Assembly: GCF_042653545.1 (NCBI RefSeq)
Contig: NZ_JBHSIS010000017.1
Location: 310,001 to 374,000 of the forward strand
DNA: 64,000 nt
Reading direction: 5' to 3'
Source: Actinophytocola glycyrrhizae
Lineage (GTDB): Bacteria > Actinomycetota > Actinomycetes > Mycobacteriales > Pseudonocardiaceae
In this document: positions 42,253 through 50,233 of the stretch, piece by piece
Layout: each line of letters begins with the position of its first letter
How positions within the stretch are numbered: position 1 is the first letter of the stretch
Position numbers and translations under genes: made by a program
Notes under the pieces: generated by a model
Databases searched by the model: none
Told to the model about the DNA's origin: nothing
Seen by the model: only the letters and a program-made list of their open reading frames with translations

Positions 42253-43569
42253 TCAGCCAAGCAGCGTGCCGGAGAACGACACCGACGGCGTGCAGCGCGG
42301 GGCACCGGCACCCGGCGCCACGCAGTTCACCTCGACCACCACCGGTAGCCCGCCCGCGACGTGCAGCGGGTTGACGTAGTGGTAGTCGAGGTCGCGGAAG
42401 TTCGCGAGCCCGGTCTCCAGCACGATGTCGTCGCCGATGCGGATGCGGAGGAACCCGTTGTCGCCACGTGGGTTCTGCAGCACCAGGTCGCCGACGGCCA
42501 TCGCGCGCCGGTCCGGTGCGGTGAAGGTGAAGCGCTGGTAGGACGCGTCGGTCACGGTGGGCGCGGACGTGGCGATGCGGAAGTCCACCGGCTCCTCGCC
42601 CGGTGGCTCCTCGCCCGCCGCGCCGTCCTCGTCCGCGTCATCCGCGCCGCCACCTCCCGCGCCTGCCCCGTTCGCGCCGCCGCCCTCGTCGGCATCACCG
42701 CCACCGGCACCGGTGCCCGCGCTCTCCTCGGCCTCGGCGGCCGCGTCCTGCGCCTGCTCCGCCGCCGCGGCCGCCTGCTCCACCTGCGGCGCGACCTGTT
42801 CGGCGGCGACGGACTGCACGGTCGGCTTGAGCACGGCGAACCAGAACCCGGCCAGCACGGCCACGCCCGCCGCGACGGCGATCGCCGCGGGCAGGAGCCA
42901 TTTGGGCAGCAGGCGTTCCTGGACCACGACCCCGTCGATGAGGACCGGCTCCGGCAGGTGGTCGTCGACACTGGACAGTTCCAGCTGGAACGGATGCTGC
43001 CGCGGCTCACCGCGCAGCATCCGCCGCCGTGGTTTCGCCGACACCCGCACGACCGTGACGGTGCCGGGCCGGGCGATCAGCTCCGCGGGGGTGAGCCGCA
43101 GGTCCAGCTCGTCGCCCTCGGTGTCGAACGCGGTCAGCTCGAGCGCCTCCGCCCGGTTGCCCGTGTTCTCCACCGCCAGCCGGTACCGCGCCCGGCGTCG
43201 CGCCCGGCGACGAGGCGGTACCAGCTCCGCAACCAGGTCGGTGAAGCCCTCGACCACCACCTCGCCCTCGGCGACGGTGGCGGAGTCCGGGTACTCCCGC
43301 GACCGGACCCGCACCCCGAACGGGATACCCCCCGCCGGTACGTCGGCGGAGCGGGGCGGCGCGAAGGTGAGGGTCACCGTGCCCTCGGTGCCCGGCATGA
43401 GGTTCACGGCATCCGTGGCGGTGGTGCACCAGCCCGCCGCGTCGCCGAGGACCTCGACGGTGAGCTGGTCGACGACATCGCCCTGGTTGGCGACGACGAG
43501 GTCGGTCGTCGCCTCCTCGCCCGCGGCCACGGCGAGCTCGGTGTGCGAGAGGCGTGCGGTGACGGTCAT
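42253..43569 (-). CDS. eCIS-linked membrane protein with Ig-like domain
   Basis: A 438-residue protein from ATG 43569. Residues 1-200 hold two Ig-like modules (LSHTELAVAAGEEATTDLVV, then YRLAVENTGNRAEALEL), of the COG1470-like type met in actinobacterial injection-system loci. A membrane helix at 223-247 (KWLLPAAIAVAAGVAVLAGF) is followed by an Ala/Glu-rich helix and a Gly/Asp-rich linker. A C-terminal beta-sandwich (about 325-438) has one disulphide-type Cys pair. The first part should be cytoplasmic and the last part outside, so it could tether or trigger the particle at the membrane. This is inferred from location and topology. Confidence 0.7.
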   Translation of the reverse strand: MTVTARLSHTELAVAAGEEATTDLVVANQGDVVDQLTVEVLGDAAGWCTTATDAVNLMPGTEGTVTLTFAPPRSADVPAGGIPFGVRVRSREYPDSATVAEGEVVVEGFTDLVAELVPPRRRARRRARYRLAVENTGNRAEALELTAFDTEGDELDLRLTPAELIARPGTVTVVRVSAKPRRRMLRGEPRQHPFQLELSSVDDHLPEPVLIDGVVVQERLLPKWLLPAAIAVAAGVAVLAGFWFAVLKPTVQSVAAEQVAPQVEQAAAAAEQAQDAAAEAEESAGTGAGGGDADEGGGANGAGAGGGGADDADEDGAAGEEPPGEEPVDFRIATSAPTVTDASYQRFTFTAPDRRAMAVGDLVLQNPRGDNGFLRIRIGDDIVLETGLANFRDLDYHYVNPLHVAGGLPVVVEVNCVAPGAGAPRCTPSVSFSGTLLG

Positions 43570-43625
43570 GGCGGCCAGTGTCGGCCACCCCGGCGGGACC
43601 GGGGTGGTGTGCTCGTCCCAGGACT

Positions 43626-43645
43626 CGGGCAACTCCGGTTGCCCG
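43626..43645. promoter_or_regulatory. Inverted repeat in a divergent eCIS promoter
   Basis: CGGGCAACTCCGGTTGCCCG is a perfect 8-bp inverted repeat with a TCCG spacer, placed between the divergent genes at 43569 and 43762. The arm GTTGCCCGA also occurs at 58803 in the other divergent promoter region of the locus, so it may be a shared binding site. Confidence 0.45.
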
Positions 43646-43761
43646 AAGGAGCACCGTCGAGCCCGCTCTGTTTCCCGATCGGGACAACCTCGATCCGGGT
43701 CGGCGACACGCGCCCGCGTGCCGCGTACGTTCGGACACGGCGCTGTCGTCATGGAGGTCCC

Positions 43762-45888
43762 GTGCGCTCGATATCGTTGCCGTTGCTGGCATTCGTTCTC
43801 CTGGCCGGGTGCACCGCCGCGACAGCGGCGGCCGCGGCGCAACCGGACACGGCCGAGCTGGTCACCGGTTCCGGTGACGGGCAGGCGCCGTCGGTCTCGG
43901 CGGACGGGCGCCTCGTCGCCTACGAGGCGGTCTCCCCGCGGACCGGGCGGTGGGCGGTGTACCTGCGCGACCGCCACGGCGGGACGGTCGCGCTCACCGA
44001 GGACGGCGACGGGGAGAGCCGTCGCCCGTCCCTCTCCCCGGACGGCCGGTACGTCGCGTTCGACACCACCGCCAGTGACCTGTCCGGTGCCCCGGCCGAC
44101 GAGCTGCGCAGGCCCGGTGACCCGGTGGTGGTGGTCTGCGACCTCGACGACGGCCCCTCGGAGATGCACTGCCTGCGGGTCGGTGACCCCGCCGGTGGCC
44201 GCGAGGTCCAGGGTGACACGGCGCCGAGCCTGGCGGGCGGTGCGGTCACGGTCGCCTGGACGAGGGAGTACGCGGGGCTGTGGGAGACCATGGTGACCGA
44301 ACTCGGCCGCGACGAGAACGGTGACCTCACCGAACTGGGCGCCGCGATCCCGCTCACCCCTGCCGAACCGGACGTCCCGTACGTCCTGGGGACGGGAGAG
44401 CCCGCGAGGGTGTCGGCGGACGGCACCACGGTGGTCTTCCCGGGCTCGTTGTGCTTCGAGTACTGCCTGCCCGCGCTCACCGGCCGCAAGCTGTTGTCGC
44501 TCAACGGGCAACGCGCGCAGACGCGGATCCCGGCCGTGTACTCCGCGACCCTCCACCCGCTGCGGATGACCAAAGTGGACGAGGACGCGACGGCTCCGGT
44601 CGTCTCCGGGGACGGCGGCGTGGTCGCCTACGTCCGGGACGGCCGCGTGGTCGTCGACGGCCAGGACGGGCGGCGTGCGGTCGCCGACGGCACCACGCCT
44701 GCCCTGTCCGCCGACGGGCGCTACCTCACCTACCGGGCGCCGGATCTGGTCGCGCGGGACCTCGTCGCCGACCGGGAGCGGGCCGACGCAGGCCTGCCCG
44801 CGCTGTCCGCCGAACCCGTGGCCCCCTCGGGCGACGGACCGCCCGCCGCCCTGTCCGCCGACGGCGCGACCGTGGTGTTCGACTCGGCCGCGCGGCTCGC
44901 CGCCGCGGACGTGGACGAGGCACGAGACGTGTACGCCCGCGCGTTCGCCCCGGTTCTCGCGGCGTCCGGCACCGACTTCGGCGCGCTGCCCGACGGCACC
45001 GGCCGGACCGTGTCGATCACGTTGCGCCACAGCGGGTTCGGTCCGCTGCGCGTGTCGGGGGTGGACATCGACACCGAGGACGCCGACGGCGCGGACTTCG
45101 CCGTGTACCCGGAGGAGACCTGCACCGGCGCGACCCTGTACGCCGGCGACGAGTGCGCCGTCGCGGTGCGGTTCACCGCGACGGGGTCGGGGGCGCGGAC
45201 AGCGGCGCTGGTCGTGACGACCAGCAGCGGCCCGGTGCGGGTGCCGCTGCGCGGCGAGTCCGTCACGGCGGCTCTCGGCACGGTCACCGCTGCTCCGTCA
45301 TCGGTCGCCTTCCCCGGCGCGCGGCTCCCGCTGACCTCGAGCCCACCGGTCGCGGTGACGGTGACCAACGGCTCCCCGGCGCCGGTGACGATCACCGGGA
45401 TCGCGCCGTTCCCGGGCCCGCACGCGGCCGACTTCACCGCGACCGGGTGCACCGGGCGCCGCCTGGCGCCGGGGGAGCGGTGCGTGGTGTCGGTCGTCGC
45501 CACCCCGCGGGGCGGCGGTGCGCGCACGAGCGCGCTCGTCATCACCACGACCGATCGCCCCGGTTCGCTGGTCGTCGCGTTGACCGCCACCGGCGAGACG
45601 CCCGCGCTGGTCCTCGACCCGGGGGTGTCCGCGGGCGGGCGGGTCGTCACCGTCACCGGGGTGAACTTCCCACCGGGGCGGGAGGTGGCGGTGTCGGGCA
45701 GCGCGCTGCCGACCGGTCCGGTGCTCGCGGACCAGACGGGCCGGTTCACCGCCGCGCTGGTCGCGGTGGGCAGAACCCCGTCGGGCGGGGTCACGGCGGT
45801 GGTCACCGGCACTGACGTGACCGCGTCGGCGCCGCTGCTCGTGGTGGCGGGCACCTACCAGCCACCGGGGTTGCACGGGCGCCGCTGA
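43762..45888 (+). CDS. Beta-propeller lipoprotein with choice-of-anchor domains
   Basis: A 708-residue lipoprotein. GTG 43762 follows GGAGGTCCC; the lipobox FVLLAGC puts the lipid-bearing Cys at 17. Residues of about 40-390 hold PD40/TolB-like blades with repeated SVSADGRLVAYEA, SLSPDGRYVAFDT, ALSADGRYLTYRA and ALSADGATVVFDS. About 395-620 are two HYDIN/choice-of-anchor-D-like modules (GFGPLRVSGVDIDTEDADGADF and its Cys-containing continuation, then SPAPVTITGIAPFPGPHAADF). The C-terminal 90 residues are another beta domain. It faces outward and is divergent from the membrane-linked eCIS gene; a role in surface attachment or in the locus's function is possible but unproven. Confidence 0.78.
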   Translation: MRSISLPLLAFVLLAGCTAATAAAAAQPDTAELVTGSGDGQAPSVSADGRLVAYEAVSPRTGRWAVYLRDRHGGTVALTEDGDGESRRPSLSPDGRYVAFDTTASDLSGAPADELRRPGDPVVVVCDLDDGPSEMHCLRVGDPAGGREVQGDTAPSLAGGAVTVAWTREYAGLWETMVTELGRDENGDLTELGAAIPLTPAEPDVPYVLGTGEPARVSADGTTVVFPGSLCFEYCLPALTGRKLLSLNGQRAQTRIPAVYSATLHPLRMTKVDEDATAPVVSGDGGVVAYVRDGRVVVDGQDGRRAVADGTTPALSADGRYLTYRAPDLVARDLVADRERADAGLPALSAEPVAPSGDGPPAALSADGATVVFDSAARLAAADVDEARDVYARAFAPVLAASGTDFGALPDGTGRTVSITLRHSGFGPLRVSGVDIDTEDADGADFAVYPEETCTGATLYAGDECAVAVRFTATGSGARTAALVVTTSSGPVRVPLRGESVTAALGTVTAAPSSVAFPGARLPLTSSPPVAVTVTNGSPAPVTITGIAPFPGPHAADFTATGCTGRRLAPGERCVVSVVATPRGGGARTSALVITTTDRPGSLVVALTATGETPALVLDPGVSAGGRVVTVTGVNFPPGREVAVSGSALPTGPVLADQTGRFTAALVAVGRTPSGGVTAVVTGTDVTASAPLLVVAGTYQPPGLHGRR

Positions 45889-45904
45889 GCGCGGCGGGAC
45901 AGCC

Positions 45905-45946
45905 GGTACGGCGGGACCCGCCGTACCGCCGGACCCGCGGGTCCGG
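45905..45946. terminator. Double hairpin between convergent genes
   Basis: GGTACGGCGGG and CCCGCCGTACC (45905-45927) form one strong stem, directly followed by the palindrome CCGGACCCGCGGGTCCGG (45929-45946). They sit between the lipoprotein gene and the end of the eCIS operon and should stop transcription from both sides. Confidence 0.7.
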
Positions 45947-45966
45947 CGGTCCCGTGGTGGTCCGGC

Positions 45967-46476
45967 TCAGGTCTCGACGGTGTGTGGCACGTGTGCCGGT
46001 TTCGCCGCGTCGACGATGGCCGTCACGAGCGCGGGGTCGGCGCCCGGCGCGCGGACCCGCAGCCACGGTTCGGCGGCCTGGTCGTCGGTGGGGGTGGTGG
46101 ACCAGGCGACGCCGCCGCTGTCCGCCACGGTCACCTCGACACCGGTGAGCGCGGCCAGCAGGTCGCGCAGCCCGGACACCGTGCCGCGGCGGCGGTGCAG
46201 GCGTGCCGCGGCGGCGACCGCGGCACGCCGGTGGGCCACCGGCAGGTCGGCTGGCAGGTCCAGACCGACCCAGCCGCCCAGCCAGCCAAGGAAGTCCGGC
46301 GGGGTCAGTGCCGGGTCGAGGTAGGCGTCGAGGCAGTCGAGGACCGCGATCGCGGGCGACAGCACGTCGTCGAGGCCCTCGGTCAGGCGCGCCAGCAGCG
46401 GGTCCTCCTGCAGCACCGCGGGCAGGAACGCGGTGATGGGGAACGGGTTGGCGATCTCCGGTACGGCACCACGCAT
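45967..46476 (-). CDS. eCIS phage tail protein I (Afp12-like)
   Basis: A 169-residue baseplate-peripheral protein, the last gene of the eCIS operon. NPFPITAFLPAVLQEDPLLARL, then LTPPDFLGWLGGWVGLDL and RGTVSGLRDLLAALTGVEV follow the phage-tail-protein-I pattern of the TIGR02242 kind, where it joins wedge and fibre. No fibre gene is visible beside it. It follows the zinc-ribbon gene by 13 bases. Confidence 0.85.
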   Translation of the reverse strand: MRGAVPEIANPFPITAFLPAVLQEDPLLARLTEGLDDVLSPAIAVLDCLDAYLDPALTPPDFLGWLGGWVGLDLPADLPVAHRRAAVAAAARLHRRRGTVSGLRDLLAALTGVEVTVADSGGVAWSTTPTDDQAAEPWLRVRAPGADPALVTAIVDAAKPAHVPHTVET

Positions 46477-46489
46477 GTCGGGGTTCCTC

Positions 46490-47848
46490 TCACCCGATGG
46501 CGAACAGTTCGAGTTCGGTCAGCGCGACCTCGGTGGCGCCCTCGGCCGGGTACACGTCGAGCACCTGGATCCGCACCTGATCCGCGGCGAGCCCGTTGGT
46601 CAGCGTGAACTCCTGTGTTTCCGGTGTGTCGCGCACCAGTACCGTGTCCGACTTCTCGTTCGAGTACGACAGGACCACGATCGAGGGCCGGTGCCGGGCT
46701 GCGAAGTCGTTCTTCGCGCCGCTCGTCACGATCAGCTTGGCGAGTGCGGTCGGCTTGCCGAGGTCGAGGGTCAGCACCGGGCTCTGGCCGGGGGTCCACT
46801 GCGCGGCCCAGTAGGTGTCGGTGAACTGGTCGATGGCTGCCTTCCCCGGGTGGTCCGGCGTTTCGGTGCTCGCGGTGACCGAGACCGGCCGCACCGGGTC
46901 GAGCGTCTGTTCCGCCGCGTCGGTCACCTTCTCCCTGGCCGCCTGGAGCCACCCGGTCACGGTCGTGCGCAGCGGCGGGTAGAAGCCCGCCAGCAGGCTG
47001 AACACCAGCAGCACCACCCAGAAACCGCGCCGGGCGAACCGCCACACCCGCCGGCCCGCGCCGGCGACGGCGAGGTTCCCCGGGCGCTTTCCCGCGGCGA
47101 GCACCTTCGGGCCCCTGCGGCGGAAGACGCGGCGCCACCACGGCACCCGCACCACGGCCGCGTCGGCGAGTGAATGGCCGCAACGGCCGCAGAACTTCCG
47201 CGTCGGCTGGTTGCCCTCGCCGCACTCGCCGCACACCTTCTCGCCAGGGCGCAGCTTCCGCGTCGGCGCGGCCCGGGCCACCACGGGGACCTTCGGTGCC
47301 TCCGGCTGCGGCGGCAGCTCCTCCTCGACCGCGGTGACGGGCACGACCAGCGCGGCCACCCGGGCCGCGGGCTCCGGGCCCGGTGGCGGCGGTGGTGGCG
47401 GTGCAACCGGGCCACCGGGCGGTGGTGGAGCAGGTGGTGGCGGTGGTGGTCCCGCTACTGCCGGGCCACCGGGAGGTGGGGGCGGTGGTGGTGGGGGTGG
47501 GGGAGCCGCTCCACCGGGCGGTGGTGGAGGCGGTGGCGGTGGTGGGGGAGCCGCTCTGCTCGGCGGCGGTGGTGGCGGCGGGGGCGCCCCGGGCGGAGCC
47601 GGTGCGCCGGCCGGTGTCACCGCGGCGGCCGGCTTCGCGGCCGGGTCCGGTGGCGGGTCCGACCGCACCATGGCGTCGAAGACCCGCTGCAGCACGTTCC
47701 GCCGCGGCGGCGTCGCGACGGCCGCGACGGGCTCGGGTGCCGCGGGTGCTGCGATCCGCTCCCCGGTCCATTCCAGGAACCGGCCGCACGACCCGCAGAA
47801 GCTGTCGCGGTCGCCGTTGCGGTGGCCGCAGTCGGTGCAGACGATCAT
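46490..47848 (-). CDS. Zinc-ribbon/polyproline/TM/glycan-binding protein
   Basis: A 452-residue protein starting at ATG 47848, which overlaps the previous stop (ATGA). Order: zinc ribbon 1 (Cys4, Cys7, Cys18, Cys21), a proline-rich arm at about 86-157 with two runs of eleven prolines, zinc ribbon 2 (Cys206, Cys209, Cys220, Cys223), a basic stretch, a membrane helix (about 277-292, WVVLLVFSLLAGFY), and a C-terminal discoidin-like fold matching the NADase-type glycan-binding domain (YWAAQWTPGQSPVLTLDLG and following). The first part should be cytoplasmic and the glycan-binding part outside. In this operon it could dock the cytoplasmic particle to the envelope. Confidence 0.78.
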   Translation of the reverse strand: MIVCTDCGHRNGDRDSFCGSCGRFLEWTGERIAAPAAPEPVAAVATPPRRNVLQRVFDAMVRSDPPPDPAAKPAAAVTPAGAPAPPGAPPPPPPPPSRAAPPPPPPPPPPPGGAAPPPPPPPPPPPGGPAVAGPPPPPPAPPPPGGPVAPPPPPPPGPEPAARVAALVVPVTAVEEELPPQPEAPKVPVVARAAPTRKLRPGEKVCGECGEGNQPTRKFCGRCGHSLADAAVVRVPWWRRVFRRRGPKVLAAGKRPGNLAVAGAGRRVWRFARRGFWVVLLVFSLLAGFYPPLRTTVTGWLQAAREKVTDAAEQTLDPVRPVSVTASTETPDHPGKAAIDQFTDTYWAAQWTPGQSPVLTLDLGKPTALAKLIVTSGAKNDFAARHRPSIVVLSYSNEKSDTVLVRDTPETQEFTLTNGLAADQVRIQVLDVYPAEGATEVALTELELFAIG

Positions 47849-49803
47849 CGTTCCTCCGTTTCCACCCGCACCTGGTGGTCGAACGAGAACACGAGGCTGT
47901 GCCGCGACACCTCGATGCTCGGTTGCTCGCCGCCGCGTTCCCCGGACACCGGGTTCGCGCTGAACAGGCGCACGTCCTCCACGTACTCGACCCCGCGCAC
48001 CCGGTGCAGCAGCGCGTAGACGTCGCCGGTGCGCACGGCCCGGCCGAACGGCCAGCCCGCCCCGTCCGGTCCGCCGCCCGGCAGCGGACTGAACATCCGG
48101 TACAGCGCGGACACCGCCGCGTTCTCCACCGCCGCCGGGTCGGTCCGCGGCCGGGCCACCAGCCGGGCGACGACCGTCAGCCCGCGGTAGCGGGGCGGTT
48201 CGACCAGCACCCTGGTGCCGACGGTGCGCACCGCGTCGAGCCGTTCGGCCACCGCACGCAGCGTCCGTTCGTCGGGCACCAGATCGGCGAAGCGGACCTT
48301 GCCGTCCACCTCGGCCGCCGCGGGGACCACGAGCACCTTGACCGTGCCCGCGGGCGTGCCGTCCACACCGGACGGTGCGCACCGCACCCGCGCGAGACCG
48401 GGTACCGCCCTGATGGCGAGCGCCTCGTAGTCCTCCGCGGTCACCGCGCGGTCGCGGGTGCGCAGCAGCACGGGGGCGCGGTCGCGTGCCTCGTCGACCG
48501 TCTCCGCGTCCGTGCCGCCCTGCGCGGAGCGGCGGTTCTCCACCGCCGACACGAACGGCACCGACGAGCGCAGGGCGGTGACCGTGCCCGCGGCGACGTT
48601 GCCGCGGGTACCGCCGCCGGTGGCGTAGCGGCGGACGCGGATGGCGGCGCCGCGCGGTGGCACGGCGCCGTGCTGGGCCACGGTGCCGTCCGCGAGGCGC
48701 AGCACCGGCCCGAAGCGCACCTCGCCGAGCACCGCGTCGAGCGCGAAGTGCCGGTCGCCGGGTCCGCTGCCCGCGAAGTCGTCGACCTGCTGCCACTCCT
48801 GCCAGCCGTCCTCCGACGACGTCTCCACCACGACACCGCCGCCGAGGTCGGCCGCGTCCCCGAGGTCGCCGAGCACGGGTGCGGACCCGAGCCGCAGGGC
48901 GCGACCCGCCGAACCGTCGGCGGTGCCGAGTTCCTCGTGGTCCACGATCTCCGCGTGCACGGCGGGCGCTGTGACACCGACGGTCGACGCCGTGAGCTCC
49001 GACAGGACCGGGGGCGCGGTGTAGGCGGGCCGTCCATCGGCGGGCGCGACGACGACCGCACGCAGCCAGGCCGCGAGCGTCCCGTGCTCGAGTGTCCGCC
49101 GGTGCCCGGCAGGCACGTGCAGCACGAGGGCACCGGGCCGGTTCAGCCCACCGGTCCCGTCCTCCTCGACCTCGCAGTCGGTCCAGCCGTCGTCGGTCCG
49201 CGCCTGCCAGCGCAGCGGCGGGTGCCGGGGATCGACCCCCAGTCCGTCGACGTGCGCGACGACGTCGAACCGCACCGCGCACCCCGGGGCCGGGTCGACG
49301 AGGCCGACGAGCAGCTCGTCGCCGACCGCGGGCGGGCCGGAGAACACCGGGATGGGGCCCTCGACGACGGCGCTCTCCCCGTCCGCGCGGGTGCGCAGAC
49401 CCGCTACCGCGCAGGGCGGCGCGGTGGCGTCCTCGGTGGTGCTGAACACGACCGGCTCGACGCCCTCCCCCCGGACCGTCCCCGCCTGGGTGCCCGCGGG
49501 CACCGTCAACGACGCGGTGGCGGGGCTGGAGAACCAGAACGTGAGCGGTGTGCGCGCCGGGGTGGGCGGCCGCAGCCGCAGCCCGATGAGGTCGAGGAAC
49601 TTCAGGTGCAGGCGGTCGGGCACCCGGTTCAGCCGGTCCAGCAGGGCGTCGGTCAGGTAGGCGAACGTCTCGATCAACGTGATGCCGGGGTCGGACGGGT
49701 TGTGGTCCGTCCATTCCGGGCAACGCAGCCGGACGAGCCGCAGCGCGTCGTCGACGAGGTCGTCGTAGCCGCGGTCGTCGAGATCCGGTGCCGGCAGTGC
49801 CAT
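47845..49803 (-). CDS. eCIS baseplate protein gpJ-like (Afp11-like)
   Basis: A 652-residue baseplate wedge protein. The start, PAPDLDDRGYDDLVDDALRL then PEWTDHNPSDPGITLIETFAYL, is the hallmark of the putative baseplate assembly family TIGR02243 found in eCIS. The gpJ-like core around VTAEDYEALAIRAVPGLARV and the C-terminal FGRAVRTGDVYALLHRVRGVEYVEDV agree. ATG 49803 lies 2 bases from the stop of the gp25 gene. Its stop overlaps the start of the zinc-ribbon gene. Confidence 0.92.
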   Translation of the reverse strand: MALPAPDLDDRGYDDLVDDALRLVRLRCPEWTDHNPSDPGITLIETFAYLTDALLDRLNRVPDRLHLKFLDLIGLRLRPPTPARTPLTFWFSSPATASLTVPAGTQAGTVRGEGVEPVVFSTTEDATAPPCAVAGLRTRADGESAVVEGPIPVFSGPPAVGDELLVGLVDPAPGCAVRFDVVAHVDGLGVDPRHPPLRWQARTDDGWTDCEVEEDGTGGLNRPGALVLHVPAGHRRTLEHGTLAAWLRAVVVAPADGRPAYTAPPVLSELTASTVGVTAPAVHAEIVDHEELGTADGSAGRALRLGSAPVLGDLGDAADLGGGVVVETSSEDGWQEWQQVDDFAGSGPGDRHFALDAVLGEVRFGPVLRLADGTVAQHGAVPPRGAAIRVRRYATGGGTRGNVAAGTVTALRSSVPFVSAVENRRSAQGGTDAETVDEARDRAPVLLRTRDRAVTAEDYEALAIRAVPGLARVRCAPSGVDGTPAGTVKVLVVPAAAEVDGKVRFADLVPDERTLRAVAERLDAVRTVGTRVLVEPPRYRGLTVVARLVARPRTDPAAVENAAVSALYRMFSPLPGGGPDGAGWPFGRAVRTGDVYALLHRVRGVEYVEDVRLFSANPVSGERGGEQPSIEVSRHSLVFSFDHQVRVETEER

Positions 49804-49805
49804 CG

Positions 49806-50225
49806 CTACTCCTGGATGCCGTCGGGGTTGGTGTAGAAGGGGAAGACGAGGTTGCGCCGGTCGTTCGTCGCGCGGACGGTGTAGGTGACGGTGATGTGCA
49901 GCAGACCGCCGTGGCCGGGGTCCGGGCTCGTGTGCACGTCCTCGACCACCACCCTCGGCTCCCACCGCCACAGCGCCTCGCGCACCTCGTAGGACACCTC
50001 GGCGACGGTGTCGAGCGTGACCGGCCGGAACACGAAGTCGCGCAGCCGTGAGCCGAAGTCCGGCCGCGCGGGGCGTTCCCCGGGGTAGGTGGTCAGCACG
50101 AGCCGCATGGCCTGCTCGAGCTTGTCCGTGCCACCCGCGGTCGCGAACCGGCCGCTCGGCCCGGTCCGCAGCGGGAAGTGCCAGCCGGTCCCGACCTGGT
50201 CGCCGGACACCGAGTCGATCGACAC
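49806..50225 (-). CDS. eCIS baseplate protein gp25/GPW (Afp9-like)
   Basis: A 139-residue baseplate wedge protein from GTG 50225, preceded by AGGAGG. GWHFPLRTGPSGRFATAGG, then LVLTTYPGERPARPDFGSRLRDFVF and VSYEVREALWRWEPRVVVEDV give the T4 gp25 lysozyme-like fold with the family EPR motif. gp25 nucleates sheath assembly at the baseplate. Confidence 0.93.
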   Translation of the reverse strand: MSIDSVSGDQVGTGWHFPLRTGPSGRFATAGGTDKLEQAMRLVLTTYPGERPARPDFGSRLRDFVFRPVTLDTVAEVSYEVREALWRWEPRVVVEDVHTSPDPGHGGLLHITVTYTVRATNDRRNLVFPFYTNPDGIQE

Positions 50226-50233
50226 GCCGCCTC

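Noticed and set aside
42361..43761. Upstream extension of the propeller lipoprotein frame to 1175 codons
   Set aside because: The extension is antisense to the Ig-like membrane protein; GTG 43762 has GGAGG and yields a proper lipoprotein signal.
47390..47580. CRISPR-like or other tandem repeat array
   Set aside because: The GGT/GGC repetition is fully explained by in-frame proline codons of the zinc-ribbon protein.
47383..49836. An 817-codon plus-strand frame opposite the gpJ gene
   Set aside because: Arg/His/Pro-rich shadow of the baseplate gene without any domain.
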